Origin: Planctomycetota bacterium
Lineage (GTDB): Bacteria > Planctomycetota > Planctomycetia > Gemmatales > Gemmataceae
NCBI GenBank assembly: GCA_009920765.1
Contig: RFZJ01000006.1
Location: 1-64,000 of the forward strand
Direction of reading: 5' to 3'
DNA length: 64,000 bases
Part shown: positions 30,352 through 39,918 of the stretch, one piece after another
Position numbering within the stretch: the first letter of the stretch is position 1
Layout of the letters: each line of letters opens with the position of its first letter
Program-made: the position numbers and the translations under genes
Notes under the pieces: model-generated
Database searches by the model: none
Seen by the model: the letters and a program-made list of their open reading frames with translations, nothing else
Told to the model about the DNA's origin: nothing

Positions 30352-30377
30352 AATATCTTGCCCGTTTAACAATTTAA

Positions 30378-32747
30378 TTAATCAAACAAACCTTTGGGGC
30401 TACTTGGCTTTTGAGTTTCTGAATCTACAATTTCATCCCAATTGACCAACTTGATCGCAGGAGGAATAATCTTTGCAAACTCAGATCTTTTAACAGCTTC
30501 AAAACCTTTTCCACCCCTGGTTACCATTTCGTATTTACCCGGACGAAACTCCATTGTCTTACCATTTGTTGTTTCAACTGTCAAAAAGTCATCTTTACCA
30601 GAAATTACAACTCCACCCAGACAACAATCCTCTTCATCCAGTTTAATACCAATCACACCCTTACCAACCCCAGACAAAATATTTACCTCATCAATTGAAA
30701 AATGAATGATATGGCCAGACTTTGATGCAAGCATCAAACTCTTCTCTTTATTAACAATAAACACATTAACAACCCTGTCGTTTTCATTTAGCCTGACGTA
30801 CATTCGACCAGCTTTGGTCGAAGCTAATCTGTGTGGCATTAAAGGGGTTCTAAGTACCTGTCCCTGAGAAGTAACAACAAGAATAAACGGGGGAACGGGA
30901 TCATCACCCTTCCCAGGTTTAGAGGGTGGGGTAAAACGTTCGTCTGTGGTAATCATCATGATTATTTTGGCACGATCATTCAACCGGAAGTATTTATTTA
31001 TTGGCTCACCATAGCCTGAACTTGCGGGAATCTCATTAGCCCGCATCGTAAAGGCAGCACCATCATCACTAAAGAAAATAATTTGATCAAGGGTACTGGC
31101 AGGAACAACAGCCAAAACTTCATCGCCTTCCCTAACACGAGTCCCTTCAACGGATGCGAGTCTGCCAATTCTTTTGACCCAACCATCACGGGTAAGAACA
31201 ACATTAGTATTTTCGCGCTGAATATAAGCCTCGGGATCAAATTCAGTGGCTTCGTCCGCATCTCCAAACTTTGTGCGCCTTTTATCAGCAAACTTTTCCC
31301 CTAATTCAGCCAATTCGGATTTAACTACGCCCCAAAGTTTGCGTTTGGATGCAAGAATTTCCTCAATCCGATCAGCTTCCTTGGTTTTCTCACGCAATTC
31401 TTCAATTATCTTTTTAATTTCCATTTGGGCAATCTTGTACAATTGCGCTTCCAAAATTGCCTCTGTTTGAATGTCATCAAGACCAAATGCCTTCATCAAT
31501 TTTTCAGAAGCGTCGGCCTTGCCTTGACTCTCACGAATCATTTTGATGGCACGATCCAAGGCATCAAAAATGATTTTAAATCCCTTGAGGATGTGAATCC
31601 GTTTACGCAATTGTTCAAGATCAAATTCGAACCTTCGCTTAATTGTTTCAAAGCGAAAATCAAGAAATTGTCTTAGAATCTGACAAATTCCAAGCCTCTC
31701 TGGCCGAGTTCGTTCCCGCCCGTCCGCATCCTTGATTGGAATCAAACAGGTAAAGTTGCACGCAAAATTGTCCTGTAATTGAGTGTGTCGATACAAATAA
31801 GCCATGATCAAATCGGGAGAGGCCCCCGCCTTGATCTCAAGTACAATTTTAATGCCCTCTTTTTCGCTGGATTCATCCACAATATTTAAAAGTTGAGGAA
31901 CCTTCCGTTCAACAATTATCAGACCGATATCTGAAACCAACTTGCCCTTGTCCACACCAAAAGGAATGGAATAAACAATGATATTTCTAGTTTTATTAGC
32001 TTCTTCAAGTTTCCATTGCCCCTGGATCTTAAGGCTACCAGATCCTTCATCGTAAATTTTTGTGAGGGCAGGGCGGTCAATCAATATTTTGCCACCCAAG
32101 GGAAAGTCCGGCCCTTTTAACCTATCCAACAACTGGGAAGTGGTTGCTTCGGGATTATCAATCAAGTGAATACTTGCTTTAATCACATCGCCCAAATTGT
32201 GTGGCGGAATGTTTGTTGCCAAACCAACAGCTATCCCAGAGCTTCCATTAACCAGCAAGTTTGGGAACTGGGCTGGCAATACCACTGGTTCATCACGTGT
32301 GTTGTCGTAATTAGGGCGGAGATCTACAGTGCGCTGCTTTAATTCCAACATTAAATGTTCAGAAGTTTGTGCAAGCTTTGCTTCAGTATAACGTTCTGCA
32401 GCAGGTGCATCTCCATCGACTGAACCAAAATTACCTTGCCCCACAACTAATGGCACACGCATTACAAAATCTTGGGCAAGCCTTACCAATGCTTCATAAG
32501 CGGCAGTTGTACCATGAGGGTGATAATTTCCTGTAACATCGCCCACAATCTTTGCACATTTCCTTGGTCTGCCATCAAAGGTTAACCGCAAATCATTAAA
32601 CATTGTGTAAAGAATGCGTCTTTGAACAGGCTTAAGCCCATCTCTTACATCAGGAATTGCCCGGGAAGTAATGACCGATAATGCATAAATGAGATAACGG
32701 TCGCGTGTTTCTTCCTTAAGCGCAACGGTCTGAATATTTTCTGCCAT
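30378..32747 (-). CDS. parC: Type II topoisomerase subunit A (ParC/GyrA)
   Basis: DNA-cleaving subunit, 789 residues. The active-site tyrosine is Tyr120 in [10 protein letters not shown]. The quinolone-determining stretch reads [12 protein letters not shown] at 76-87, with Thr at the positions equivalent to E. coli GyrA 82 and 83, and Glu as in ParC. A coiled-coil region spans about 360-480. The C-terminal domain has pinwheel-like blades, with only a partial GyrA box (TRGGKG) near the end. Paired with parE downstream. A second gyrase pair would be expected elsewhere in the genome. Confidence 0.9.
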   Translation of the reverse strand: MAENIQTVALKEETRDRYLIYALSVITSRAIPDVRDGLKPVQRRILYTMFNDLRLTFDGRPRKCAKIVGDVTGNYHPHGTTAAYEALVRLAQDFVMRVPLVVGQGNFGSVDGDAPAAERYTEAKLAQTSEHLMLELKQRTVDLRPNYDNTRDEPVVLPAQFPNLLVNGSSGIAVGLATNIPPHNLGDVIKASIHLIDNPEATTSQLLDRLKGPDFPLGGKILIDRPALTKIYDEGSGSLKIQGQWKLEEANKTRNIIVYSIPFGVDKGKLVSDIGLIIVERKVPQLLNIVDESSEKEGIKIVLEIKAGASPDLIMAYLYRHTQLQDNFACNFTCLIPIKDADGRERTRPERLGICQILRQFLDFRFETIKRRFEFDLEQLRKRIHILKGFKIIFDALDRAIKMIRESQGKADASEKLMKAFGLDDIQTEAILEAQLYKIAQMEIKKIIEELREKTKEADRIEEILASKRKLWGVVKSELAELGEKFADKRRTKFGDADEATEFDPEAYIQRENTNVVLTRDGWVKRIGRLASVEGTRVREGDEVLAVVPASTLDQIIFFSDDGAAFTMRANEIPASSGYGEPINKYFRLNDRAKIIMMITTDERFTPPSKPGKGDDPVPPFILVVTSQGQVLRTPLMPHRLASTKAGRMYVRLNENDRVVNVFIVNKEKSLMLASKSGHIIHFSIDEVNILSGVGKGVIGIKLDEEDCCLGGVVISGKDDFLTVETTNGKTMEFRPGKYEMVTRGGKGFEAVKRSEFAKIIPPAIKLVNWDEIVDSETQKPSSPKGLFD

Positions 32748-32824
32748 ACTTATACCCCATCATACAGGGACTTGAAACGCTGAAGCATTTTAACAACTGA
32801 TTGGTGAACTACCATCTACTAGCC

Positions 32825-32862
32825 AAAAAAAATCAACTCCGGACAATCTTAATGCCCGGAGT
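32825..32862 (-). terminator. Intrinsic terminator after the PhnD-like gene
   Basis: Stem ACTCCGG/CCGGAGT (7 bp) with a 13-nt loop. Read leftward it is followed by TTGA and eight T residues. It separates the PhnD-like gene from parC-parE, so parC has its own promoter in the remaining 77 bp. Confidence 0.65.
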
Positions 32863-32904
32863 CAATATGTTATTTACGATTTTCTGCTAGTCTGCCAAGG
32901 GATG

Positions 32905-33786
32905 TTATGGGGCAGGGTAGGATTTAAGCATTTCAACCATCTGTGCACTGAAGTCACTTGGGATCGTTTCAAAACTGGAAATTTTCACAAATTCCAGCAT
33001 TCTCTTCGATTTAGGGTTCTCACTTGCTGACAACATCCCCTTTTTAAAACTAGCAGTTATATTTTTATCAAGTTTCTTGGGATTATACCCTATAACTGCG
33101 GGAATAAATTCTTCGGAAGTCATAATTACCCTTAACTTCCCTGCAGCACCAGGTTTCTGAGACTTAAAACTCTCCCAAGGTGCAGAATCAGTAAGAACCG
33201 CGTCCACTTCCCCTGCAGCCAAACCATCAAATGCATCTTCTGCATCTGCGTTATTATTAATCTTTGAGAAAAATTTGTCAGCATTTGTATTTACCGGCAA
33301 AATACGATGCTCCATGAACAACCTGCAATGTTCTCGATTGCCCCTTGCCAACGAAACACTTTTCCCCTTAAGTCCATTAACAGATTTAATATCAGAGTTA
33401 TTAGCGACCACCAGATAGGATTTTAACGGTGCCTTATTATTTACAGCAAGCATTAAAGGCTCTAATTCTGGGTATTTAAGTTTCGCCCAAGCAAATTCAA
33501 ACCCATGAAAAACACCAACTTGAATCTCACCGTCACAAAGCTGTTTTCCTAATTTGTCGTAATTGGGCGTCATCACCAAATCGCCACTAAGTCCTGTTTG
33601 GCTTTCCATTACAGAACTAAATGGCTTCATAAGAATCTGCAAAAGAGAATCTGGAGTATCTTTAAAGATAGTCCGCATCATTCCGATTCGCACATTTTTG
33701 GGTTTTTCGTCTGCTTCAACCTTGCAAATTCCATATTGCAAAATGCCTAAGAGTGAGAGTGAAAACAGCCAGAATTTAATTCGCAT
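32905..33786 (-). CDS. PhnD-like phosphate/phosphonate-type periplasmic binding protein
   Basis: Exported type 2 periplasmic binding protein of 293 residues. The signal peptide is MRIKFWLFSLSLLGILQYGICKVEA. Binding-protein features are VGVFHGFEFAWAK, GLKGKSVSLARGNREHCRLFME, GLAAGEVDAVLTDSAPW and FIPAVIGYNPKKL. Family members bind phosphonate, phosphite or other small anions. No ATPase or permease genes are adjacent, so it may act as a stand-alone sensor or serve a distant transporter. ATG at 33786 has AAGGA at 5 nt; the longest frame starts nine residues earlier. Confidence 0.8.
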   Translation of the reverse strand: MRIKFWLFSLSLLGILQYGICKVEADEKPKNVRIGMMRTIFKDTPDSLLQILMKPFSSVMESQTGLSGDLVMTPNYDKLGKQLCDGEIQVGVFHGFEFAWAKLKYPELEPLMLAVNNKAPLKSYLVVANNSDIKSVNGLKGKSVSLARGNREHCRLFMEHRILPVNTNADKFFSKINNNADAEDAFDGLAAGEVDAVLTDSAPWESFKSQKPGAAGKLRVIMTSEEFIPAVIGYNPKKLDKNITASFKKGMLSASENPKSKRMLEFVKISSFETIPSDFSAQMVEMLKSYPAP

Positions 33787-33862
33787 AGGTTTCCTTATAA
33801 GGTGTAAAATCAAGGTGTAAAGTCATGGGAGGAATAACGACACACAAGGTTACGAACCAAGT

Positions 33863-35155
33863 TTATTTTTTGGTGATGGGTGGTGCAGTAAATCCGCCAC
33901 CGCTTACCCTTTCAAGAGCAATCAACGCTAATGTCGCTTTATAAATTGCTTCATTCGCAGCAATTCTAATAGTGTTTGCTTGAATACCCGTGGTTATCAC
34001 TTCATCCAAAGTGATTTTTCCTCCACGAGGATCAAATCGCTCTTTAAGAGACGCAGCGAGTTTTTCAGCTTCTTCAGCAGACTTAAGATAACTAGTTGCA
34101 CGATTTCTGTTTTCAACCCAGCGCAGGTAAGTATTCTCTGCCTCAAGCACAATCAAGCTTTTTGCCTTGTCTGCAACAGCTTGGGCTCTTTCATGTAAAA
34201 TCTTAGCTTGATTCACCCGGGATTTTTTTGAACCATAAAGATTTCCTGGCATTTCTGGAGCAATGGCACCAGGCCTATAATTTTCATCCAATGAAGCAAT
34301 CGGCAAAATATTTGCATGAATATCAGAACCTGATGCAAAAGTTTTTCCTGTAAACGCTCTTATTTTTTCCTGCGCTTTGACTTCCAAACATGTTGCATCC
34401 ACTGCGGATTGAGCTTGTATAATTTCGCCCCTTCTAGACTGAGCTTCCGCAATCACTGATTCCCTATTAACCTCAACATTTGGAAGCACCAATACTTTAT
34501 CTGCTGTTTGCAAATCCCAATTTATATCTGTGATGCCAATCGCTTCTCTCAATGCTGCCTTAGCCCTTGGAACCCCTTGTACAGCTTCTTCTTTTTTTCC
34601 ATTGAATAAATTCAAGTAAACATTAATCTGGTCTATCTGTTTTTTTGAAACATCATTTCTAGAACCCGTTTTAACTATCTCCTTTGCAATATCACCCAGG
34701 GTATTAAGATCATTGATACCTCGCTCTGCTACATCAAGCTGCTGGTTGGCATAAATGATTGAAACATAGGTGTATGCAATTGAAAAATTTAAATCTAATT
34801 CAGATTGTGAATAATTTGCAGTAGCTGCCGTCATTCCAGTCTGTGCTTGTTGCTTGCGAACAGGCAAATCTTTGGAAATAATTGACAAGAATCTCATCTT
34901 ATTGATCGCATCTTGTTTTTCGGCAACGCCCTCAATGCCAAGTTGGGCGGCTTTAATGGAGGAACTGTTAGATCGGCCCATTTCTCGAAGCTGATCGATG
35001 TTAAAAGTGGGAACTTTGCTAACATTTTTTGAAATAACAAGAGGGGTATCCTGAGCAAAAGTAATTTCACCAGCAATTGCAAATTGCATCGCTACAAGGG
35101 CACCGCCAATGATCCATTTAATTGAGCCGGAGTTTAACCTTATTCGATGCAACAT
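33863..35155 (-). CDS. TolC-family outer-membrane efflux protein
   Basis: Outer-membrane channel-type protein of 430 residues with an N-terminal export segment (IKWIIGGALVAMQFAIAGEITFAQ). Long amphipathic helices contain the two pseudo-repeats of TolC proteins: NYSQSELDLNFSIAYTYVSIIYANQQLDVAERG and KSLIVLEAENTYLRWVENRNRATSYLKSAEEAEKLAASLKERF. No inner-membrane pump or adaptor genes are linked. It lies upstream of the PhnD-like gene (76 nt) on the same strand. Confidence 0.82.
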   Translation of the reverse strand: MLHRIRLNSGSIKWIIGGALVAMQFAIAGEITFAQDTPLVISKNVSKVPTFNIDQLREMGRSNSSSIKAAQLGIEGVAEKQDAINKMRFLSIISKDLPVRKQQAQTGMTAATANYSQSELDLNFSIAYTYVSIIYANQQLDVAERGINDLNTLGDIAKEIVKTGSRNDVSKKQIDQINVYLNLFNGKKEEAVQGVPRAKAALREAIGITDINWDLQTADKVLVLPNVEVNRESVIAEAQSRRGEIIQAQSAVDATCLEVKAQEKIRAFTGKTFASGSDIHANILPIASLDENYRPGAIAPEMPGNLYGSKKSRVNQAKILHERAQAVADKAKSLIVLEAENTYLRWVENRNRATSYLKSAEEAEKLAASLKERFDPRGGKITLDEVITTGIQANTIRIAANEAIYKATLALIALERVSGGGFTAPPITKK

Positions 35156-35181
35156 AAACTGCTCCTTGTAAGCTCAATTGT

Positions 35182-35197
35182 TTGTAATTTTTTACAA
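35182..35197. promoter_or_regulatory. Inverted repeat TTGTAA-N4-TTACAA upstream of the TolC-like gene
   Basis: A 16-bp palindrome lies 27 bp upstream of the TolC-like start, in the 271-bp gap shared with the divergent thiE gene. It has the form of an operator. In such AT-rich DNA chance occurrence is quite possible. Confidence 0.25.
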
Positions 35198-35426
35198 TAT
35201 CAATCGAGAAAATTTTTATCTTGTCTATCTTTAATCGACTCAACAAATATGGTTCTGAAATCAGGTAATGAATTCGAATGAAATTTTTAAAGGATTCGTT
35301 CCGTAAAAGTGGATTTGGAACTTGGGAGTGATTAGATAAAATGGAAGCATGGAGTAGATTGACAAATGTTTATTCATTAAGCTGGCCTTAATACTATTTA
35401 CTTTTACATTTCTGAAAGATTCGCTA

Positions 35427-36926
35427 ATGGAACTTGAACTATCGTCCGCATGCAAAAGAGCTTTGGATTTTGCTTTTGATCTGGCCTTCGAAGAGGGAAA
35501 ATTAGAACCGGATGCGAAACATTGTATCAGCGCGTTACTAAATGATCCCGAAGGGCCGGTAGCAAATCTTTTAAAGGATTTTGGTTTAAAAGAAACTAGT
35601 CTTGTATCTGAAAAAATAACCACCAATGTTAATGCAAGATCTTCGGTTTTAGAATTTGCTAAAAAACCCTATATAAGTAATAAAATATTTCGAATTTCAA
35701 AAAAAGTCCTAGCCGAACAAGAAGGAACAAGCCTGGGATTCCTTGTTTATCTAGTAGAAGATTTTCATAACACCCAAATAATTCTTGAAGGACTTGGAGT
35801 TCAGTGGGAAAAACTGCTCAGTTGGATTGACAAACAACGCATGGCCCCGTTGGTTTTGGATGTTCCTCTGAATTTAAATGCCTCCACCGAAATTGATTCA
35901 TGTCTGAGAATTATGGATGCTGCAGGAAACCGAGTCCGAGAGGGTCTGAGAGTAGTCGATGATTATTGCAGATTCATACTGAATTCGCCCGATTTATGCT
36001 CAACAACAAAAAAGCTAAGGCATGATTTCAATGAAGCACTTCGATGGATCCCTGCTAGCCTGCTTATTTCTCAACGAAATGTTGATGAAGATGTGGGCAC
36101 AATCATCCACACAAACCAAGAATTAACAAGATTAAACGATCAGGATGTTTTTAAGGCAAATATCAAAAGGGTTCAGGAATCCCTTCGATCGCTTGAAGAA
36201 TTTGGCAAATTAGAATCCGCAGATTTCTCGGTGGCAATCGGTGAAATAAGATACCGATCATATGATCTTGAACAAAAAATTTTTCGTTTTTTAAATTTAT
36301 CTGAAAAACTAAATAGCATTAAAATTTATGGACTTTTAGGCACAGAGCATCTTACCCCCACATTCATGGATACGCTTGATTCTCTGCTTGAAAACGGATT
36401 GGATATGGTTCAACTGCGAATTAAAAATATTCCCGACAATAAATTGCTAGAACACGCTTTTGAACTAAAAACGCTAGTCGCACAAAACGGAAAAATACTA
36501 ATTATAAATGATCGTCCTGATATCGCCAAAATAGTTGATGCTGATGGTGTACATTTGGGGCAGGATGACCTGCCTCTTAAAGAAGCGAAATCAATCATTG
36601 GAAGAAATAAAATCATTGGTATCAGTACCCATAATACAGAGCAGATTCACATGGCTATTGATAATGGCTGTGATTACATTGGGGTTGGTCCGGTTTTTAA
36701 TTCTAAAACCAAAACTTTTAGCAAACTGGCAGGCTTGGAATTTGTTAAAACATCAAACGCCATTTGTACTATTCCCTGGTTTGCTATCGGTGGAATTGAC
36801 CACCTTAATATTTCCCAACTTACCAAACTTGGTGTTAAAAGAATTGCAGTTAGCAATTCATTGTTCAACTCTGAAAACCCCTTAAAAACACTTAAGGCTT
36901 TAAAACATGCACTAGGTAATGACTAA
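35427..36926 (+). CDS. thiE: Clp_N-ThiD2-ThiE fusion, thiamine-phosphate synthase
   Basis: Three-domain protein of 499 residues. Residues 300-495 are thiamine-phosphate synthase, joining HMP-PP and the thiazole phosphate: MVQLRIK, INDRPDIAKIVDADGVHLGQDDL, IGVGPVFNSKTK and AIGGID are all intact. Residues 155-290 match the ThiD2 domain found before ThiE in some bacteria (RIMDAAGNRVREGLRVVDDYCRF). Residues 1-145 hold two units resembling the Clp N-terminal repeat (ALDFAFDLAFEEGKLEPDAKHCISALLND; FRISKKVLAEQEGTSLGFLVYLVED), which is not a usual partner of ThiE. No TPP riboswitch is visible upstream; the ribosome-binding site is weak. Confidence 0.88.
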   Translation: MELELSSACKRALDFAFDLAFEEGKLEPDAKHCISALLNDPEGPVANLLKDFGLKETSLVSEKITTNVNARSSVLEFAKKPYISNKIFRISKKVLAEQEGTSLGFLVYLVEDFHNTQIILEGLGVQWEKLLSWIDKQRMAPLVLDVPLNLNASTEIDSCLRIMDAAGNRVREGLRVVDDYCRFILNSPDLCSTTKKLRHDFNEALRWIPASLLISQRNVDEDVGTIIHTNQELTRLNDQDVFKANIKRVQESLRSLEEFGKLESADFSVAIGEIRYRSYDLEQKIFRFLNLSEKLNSIKIYGLLGTEHLTPTFMDTLDSLLENGLDMVQLRIKNIPDNKLLEHAFELKTLVAQNGKILIINDRPDIAKIVDADGVHLGQDDLPLKEAKSIIGRNKIIGISTHNTEQIHMAIDNGCDYIGVGPVFNSKTKTFSKLAGLEFVKTSNAICTIPWFAIGGIDHLNISQLTKLGVKRIAVSNSLFNSENPLKTLKALKHALGND

Positions 36927-36947
36927 ATGGGAAATTAATTAAAAAAA

Positions 36948-36970
36948 GGCCAGTAAAAACTGGCCCTTTT
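36948..36970. terminator. Bidirectional terminator after thiE
   Basis: Stem GGCCAGT/ACTGGCC with loop AAAA, an A7 lead and a CTTTT tail. It lies between convergent genes. Confidence 0.8.
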
Positions 36971-36986
36971 AGTAACTTTTACAAAA

Positions 36987-37367
36987 TTAATCCACCATAA
37001 AATAATCTCGAGCACTTCTTACATAAGGATGAGTAGGAAACGACATCCCTGGATAGCCTTTAGATTTTTGATTTATTGCATCACATCCAAATGCTGGTAA
37101 TGGCCCGTTGCAAGGAGGGAATGGTGGTTTTACGTAATAATTAGGGCCATATGTTACACCATAACAATTTGTGTAATAAAAACCTGGCCCAGTCATGTCT
37201 GGAGCCTTAGGAATGTAATAAACAAAGTATGGTGGAGCTTGTTGCTGCGCATTTATTTGCCCGGAAAAGGGCACTGGTTGTGAAATATTTGGCTGGGATT
37301 GCTGGCCTAAAGAGTGTGAAACAACAAAAACCAAAGCTAAAATACTACTTAAAAACTTAATTTTCAT
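36987..37367 (-). CDS. Small secreted Pro/Tyr-rich protein
   Basis: Protein of 126 residues with a clean signal peptide (KIKFLSSILALVFVVSHSLG). The mature part is Gln/Pro/Tyr-rich (AQQQAPPYFVYYIPKAP, GPNYYVKPPFPPC) with three cysteines. No family recognised. ATG at 37367 has GGGAGG 4 nt upstream, better than the start eight codons earlier. One of three unrelated small exported proteins around dnaA. Confidence 0.65.
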   Translation of the reverse strand: MKIKFLSSILALVFVVSHSLGQQSQPNISQPVPFSGQINAQQQAPPYFVYYIPKAPDMTGPGFYYTNCYGVTYGPNYYVKPPFPPCNGPLPAFGCDAINQKSKGYPGMSFPTHPYVRSARDYFMVD

Positions 37368-37503
37368 AAGTCCTCCCATCCCTGGAAACATGGCTAATGA
37401 AAAAAACTTAGCACATAATTAAGGATCGAAGGCGTTTACTTTTTTTAATTAAGCCAATCAGACAATTGGTTAATGGCAAAATCCGATTAACCGCTAAATA
37501 AAT

Positions 37504-37540
37504 AAAAGAAGCCATCGAGATATACCCGATGGCTTCTTTT
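37504..37540. terminator. Intrinsic terminator after the G/P/M-rich secreted protein gene
   Basis: Perfect 14-bp stem AAAAGAAGCCATCG / CGATGGCTTCTTTT with a 9-nt loop, 18 bp beyond the stop of the leftward gene at 37559. Confidence 0.8.
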
Positions 37541-37558
37541 CATACTACTCATACCAAC

Positions 37559-38044
37559 TTAATTACCGGCACCAGGGATGTAATTTACCGGCATAGGTGG
37601 GAAGTTTCCACTGGCAGGCATTGCGCCACCCGCTGGCATCACACCATAGCCTGCAGGCATTCCACCGCTTACAGGAGGGCCGCCTACTGCACCGTTTGGA
37701 ACAGCCCACTGAAGGCCAGGGCTTACAAAAACTGGTGCATAATTAACTCGACCGTTCGAACCACAGCCTGGTCCGCTATTGATTTGATATCCATGATTTT
37801 TATAGTAGGCTACCCAATCAATATTATCTAAAGCACCGTAGTATTTTTCCATTGCATGGTAATAGTCATGCCAAAACTTTTGAAGTCTTTCTTCTTCAGG
37901 GGTTAGGCATTTATATCGTTTTGCAAAAATATTGTACCAAGGTTGCCAGCCGCTGTACCCTAAGGAACCCCAGCTTGCATGAACATTATTAGAACCAATG
38001 GCCAATCCAGCCAAAACACCAAAAATTAAGGCAAACCGCTTCAT
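37559..38044 (-). CDS. Small secreted Gly/Pro/Met-rich protein
   Basis: Protein of 161 residues. The signal peptide is MKRFALIFGVLAGLAIGSNNVHA. The middle is aromatic-rich and charged (WQPWYNIFAKRYKCLTPEEE, FWHDYYHAMEKYYGAL). The last 50 residues are low-complexity Gly/Pro/Ala/Met (GGMPAGYGVMPAGGAMPA). Proteins of this shape are frequent in planctomycetes, but no function is known. ATG at 38044 has an ideal AAGGAG at 6 nt; the longest frame begins 26 codons earlier without one. Confidence 0.7.
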   Translation of the reverse strand: MKRFALIFGVLAGLAIGSNNVHASWGSLGYSGWQPWYNIFAKRYKCLTPEEERLQKFWHDYYHAMEKYYGALDNIDWVAYYKNHGYQINSGPGCGSNGRVNYAPVFVSPGLQWAVPNGAVGGPPVSGGMPAGYGVMPAGGAMPASGNFPPMPVNYIPGAGN

Positions 38045-38296
38045 CTCCGACTCCTTTACAGAATATAAGAGCTTATCGCTGTCGAAATCCATTTCGACCC
38101 CCACCTTGAGCGATACGCCCAAAGGCCTGCGGCATTGCCAAATTGTTTATCGCCGCATTTCACTAATAATCAAATCGGAAGAAATATAAGGAACAAACGG
38201 AATAATAGTGATTTGTTAAACAGATTTCCCAACCGGAGAGCCGAAAAACTGGCAGACTCGCCCTAATCTTCCTATTTTTACAAAATAAAAAAGTTA

Positions 38297-39745
38297 CTAA
38301 GACTTACCTGATTGGAGCTTTTGTTGAATGCTATGAAGAAGAAAATTAAGATCGTACTCCATATTTGCAAATTGAACACGCGAATCAAATTTAATCAAGG
38401 ACTCAATCTTTTTTTCGCCTGCAATTACGGTGCTATGATTTCGATTCCCAAAGTAACTGCCAATTTCACGATAAGTAAATGAAGAATTTTTCCGAGCTAG
38501 ATACATTGCAAGGTTTCGTGGAAAAGACATTTTTTCTTCCCTGACCCCAGATTTTAAAGCACCAGGAGCTAACATAAGAAAAGTGCTTACAACTTCATCT
38601 ATGTCTTGTAAACTTATCGACCTAAATACACACTTTACAAAACCACCAACAATAGTTCGTGCCAATTCCATACTCGGTAGTATGCGATTTATTCTTACAT
38701 AATTAGATATTTGCTTTAAGACTCCAAGAATTACCCGAACATTACCTCGAATCTCTTTGCTAATATAGTCGACAACCTCGGTACTGATTTCTTGGTTCGA
38801 CAGCATTGCCCAATAACGCTTTATTAAAGCAACTCTTAATGAATCTTCAGGAATACCAACAGAACAAATCATACCAGACATTAAACGGTCTAGCAGTTCG
38901 GGCATGATTTTCTTTGCCATTCTTGGATGACAATCCATTCCTACAATAATGTTGCCACCTTTTTGAGTGATAACATCAAGGTTAAGCATAAGTTCTTTTT
39001 GAGTGGCAGGTTTATCTGCAAGAAGGTGAACATCATCAAAAACAAACAATGAATTTGAACGAATTTTAGAACGAAATGCAGGCATGCGATTTTTTTGCAT
39101 CGCAACAACAAACTGACTTGTAAATTCTTCTGCAGATATGAACTCTGCAACCAACAAGGGAAAGGAATTTTTAAAAGACCTATAAGATGATTCCAAAAGA
39201 TGTGTTTTCCCACATCCTTGAGGGCCAAAAATCACCAATGGGCTTGTGTCTGTTCTTTTTTCAACACTTAAACTACGGGCCATTTCAAATGCTAGTTTGT
39301 TCGATTCCCCAACGACAAAAGACTTAAAATCAAGCCAGTCTCTTTTATGAGCATCTTTTGTTCCAGGCACTTTATTTAATGAAGTAACTTCTTTTGATTT
39401 AGCAATTGTTAAATCAGAAACGCTTACTTCCGGCGCACTTATTTGAACCGGGACCTCAACATTTTTCAATTCTGAGGTTGGCAATTCTGGATGTGAAATT
39501 TGAAAAACAACTTGCCTAGCACCGCGAATACAATCTTTCAGCGACTCTTCGATATCTTTACGAAACTTACTATTAAGCCATTCTAGAAAATGATTGTTAG
39601 GCACCAAAACAACCAACTTATCGTCATTCAACAAGAAAGAAACAAACTTCCCAAACCACAGATCAAACCGTGGTTTTCCAATTCGCGCAATAAGTAATTT
39701 CTCCAAGGTTGGAACATCCAACTCTTGAATGATTGGGGTAATCAT
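38297..39745 (-). CDS. dnaA: Chromosomal replication initiator DnaA
   Basis: Replication initiator of 482 residues with all four domains. Domain I is at about 10-80 (RFDLWFGKF, VPNNHFLEWLNSKF), with a linker to about 135. The AAA+ domain has Walker A GPQGCGKTHLL, Walker B FVFDDVHLL, and the box VII-like LLDRLMSGM with the arginine finger. The C-terminal helix-turn-helix reads YREIGSYFGNRNHSTVIAGEKKIE, close to the DnaA signature although Asn replaces the usual Asp before His. dnaN, recF and rpmH are not neighbours. No convincing DnaA-box cluster was found next to it. Confidence 0.9.
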   Translation of the reverse strand: MITPIIQELDVPTLEKLLIARIGKPRFDLWFGKFVSFLLNDDKLVVLVPNNHFLEWLNSKFRKDIEESLKDCIRGARQVVFQISHPELPTSELKNVEVPVQISAPEVSVSDLTIAKSKEVTSLNKVPGTKDAHKRDWLDFKSFVVGESNKLAFEMARSLSVEKRTDTSPLVIFGPQGCGKTHLLESSYRSFKNSFPLLVAEFISAEEFTSQFVVAMQKNRMPAFRSKIRSNSLFVFDDVHLLADKPATQKELMLNLDVITQKGGNIIVGMDCHPRMAKKIMPELLDRLMSGMICSVGIPEDSLRVALIKRYWAMLSNQEISTEVVDYISKEIRGNVRVILGVLKQISNYVRINRILPSMELARTIVGGFVKCVFRSISLQDIDEVVSTFLMLAPGALKSGVREEKMSFPRNLAMYLARKNSSFTYREIGSYFGNRNHSTVIAGEKKIESLIKFDSRVQFANMEYDLNFLLHSIQQKLQSGKS

Positions 39746-39918
39746 ACAACTCTAATATAAATCAAATGAACCAAGAATGATCAGAAGCAAAAGTAGTCGG
39801 GAAACAACGTTTGCCACCTTCAGAGAGTAGTAATTTAGACACTGGAATTTTTTTAGCAAATCAAATTTTAAAATCTTTTAAAAGTTCTTTATACAAGGTC
39901 TATTTTCCCCGAAAAAAA

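Noticed and set aside
35156..35426. TPP riboswitch upstream of the ThiE fusion
   Set aside because: None of the conserved THI-box blocks is present in the 271-bp leader.
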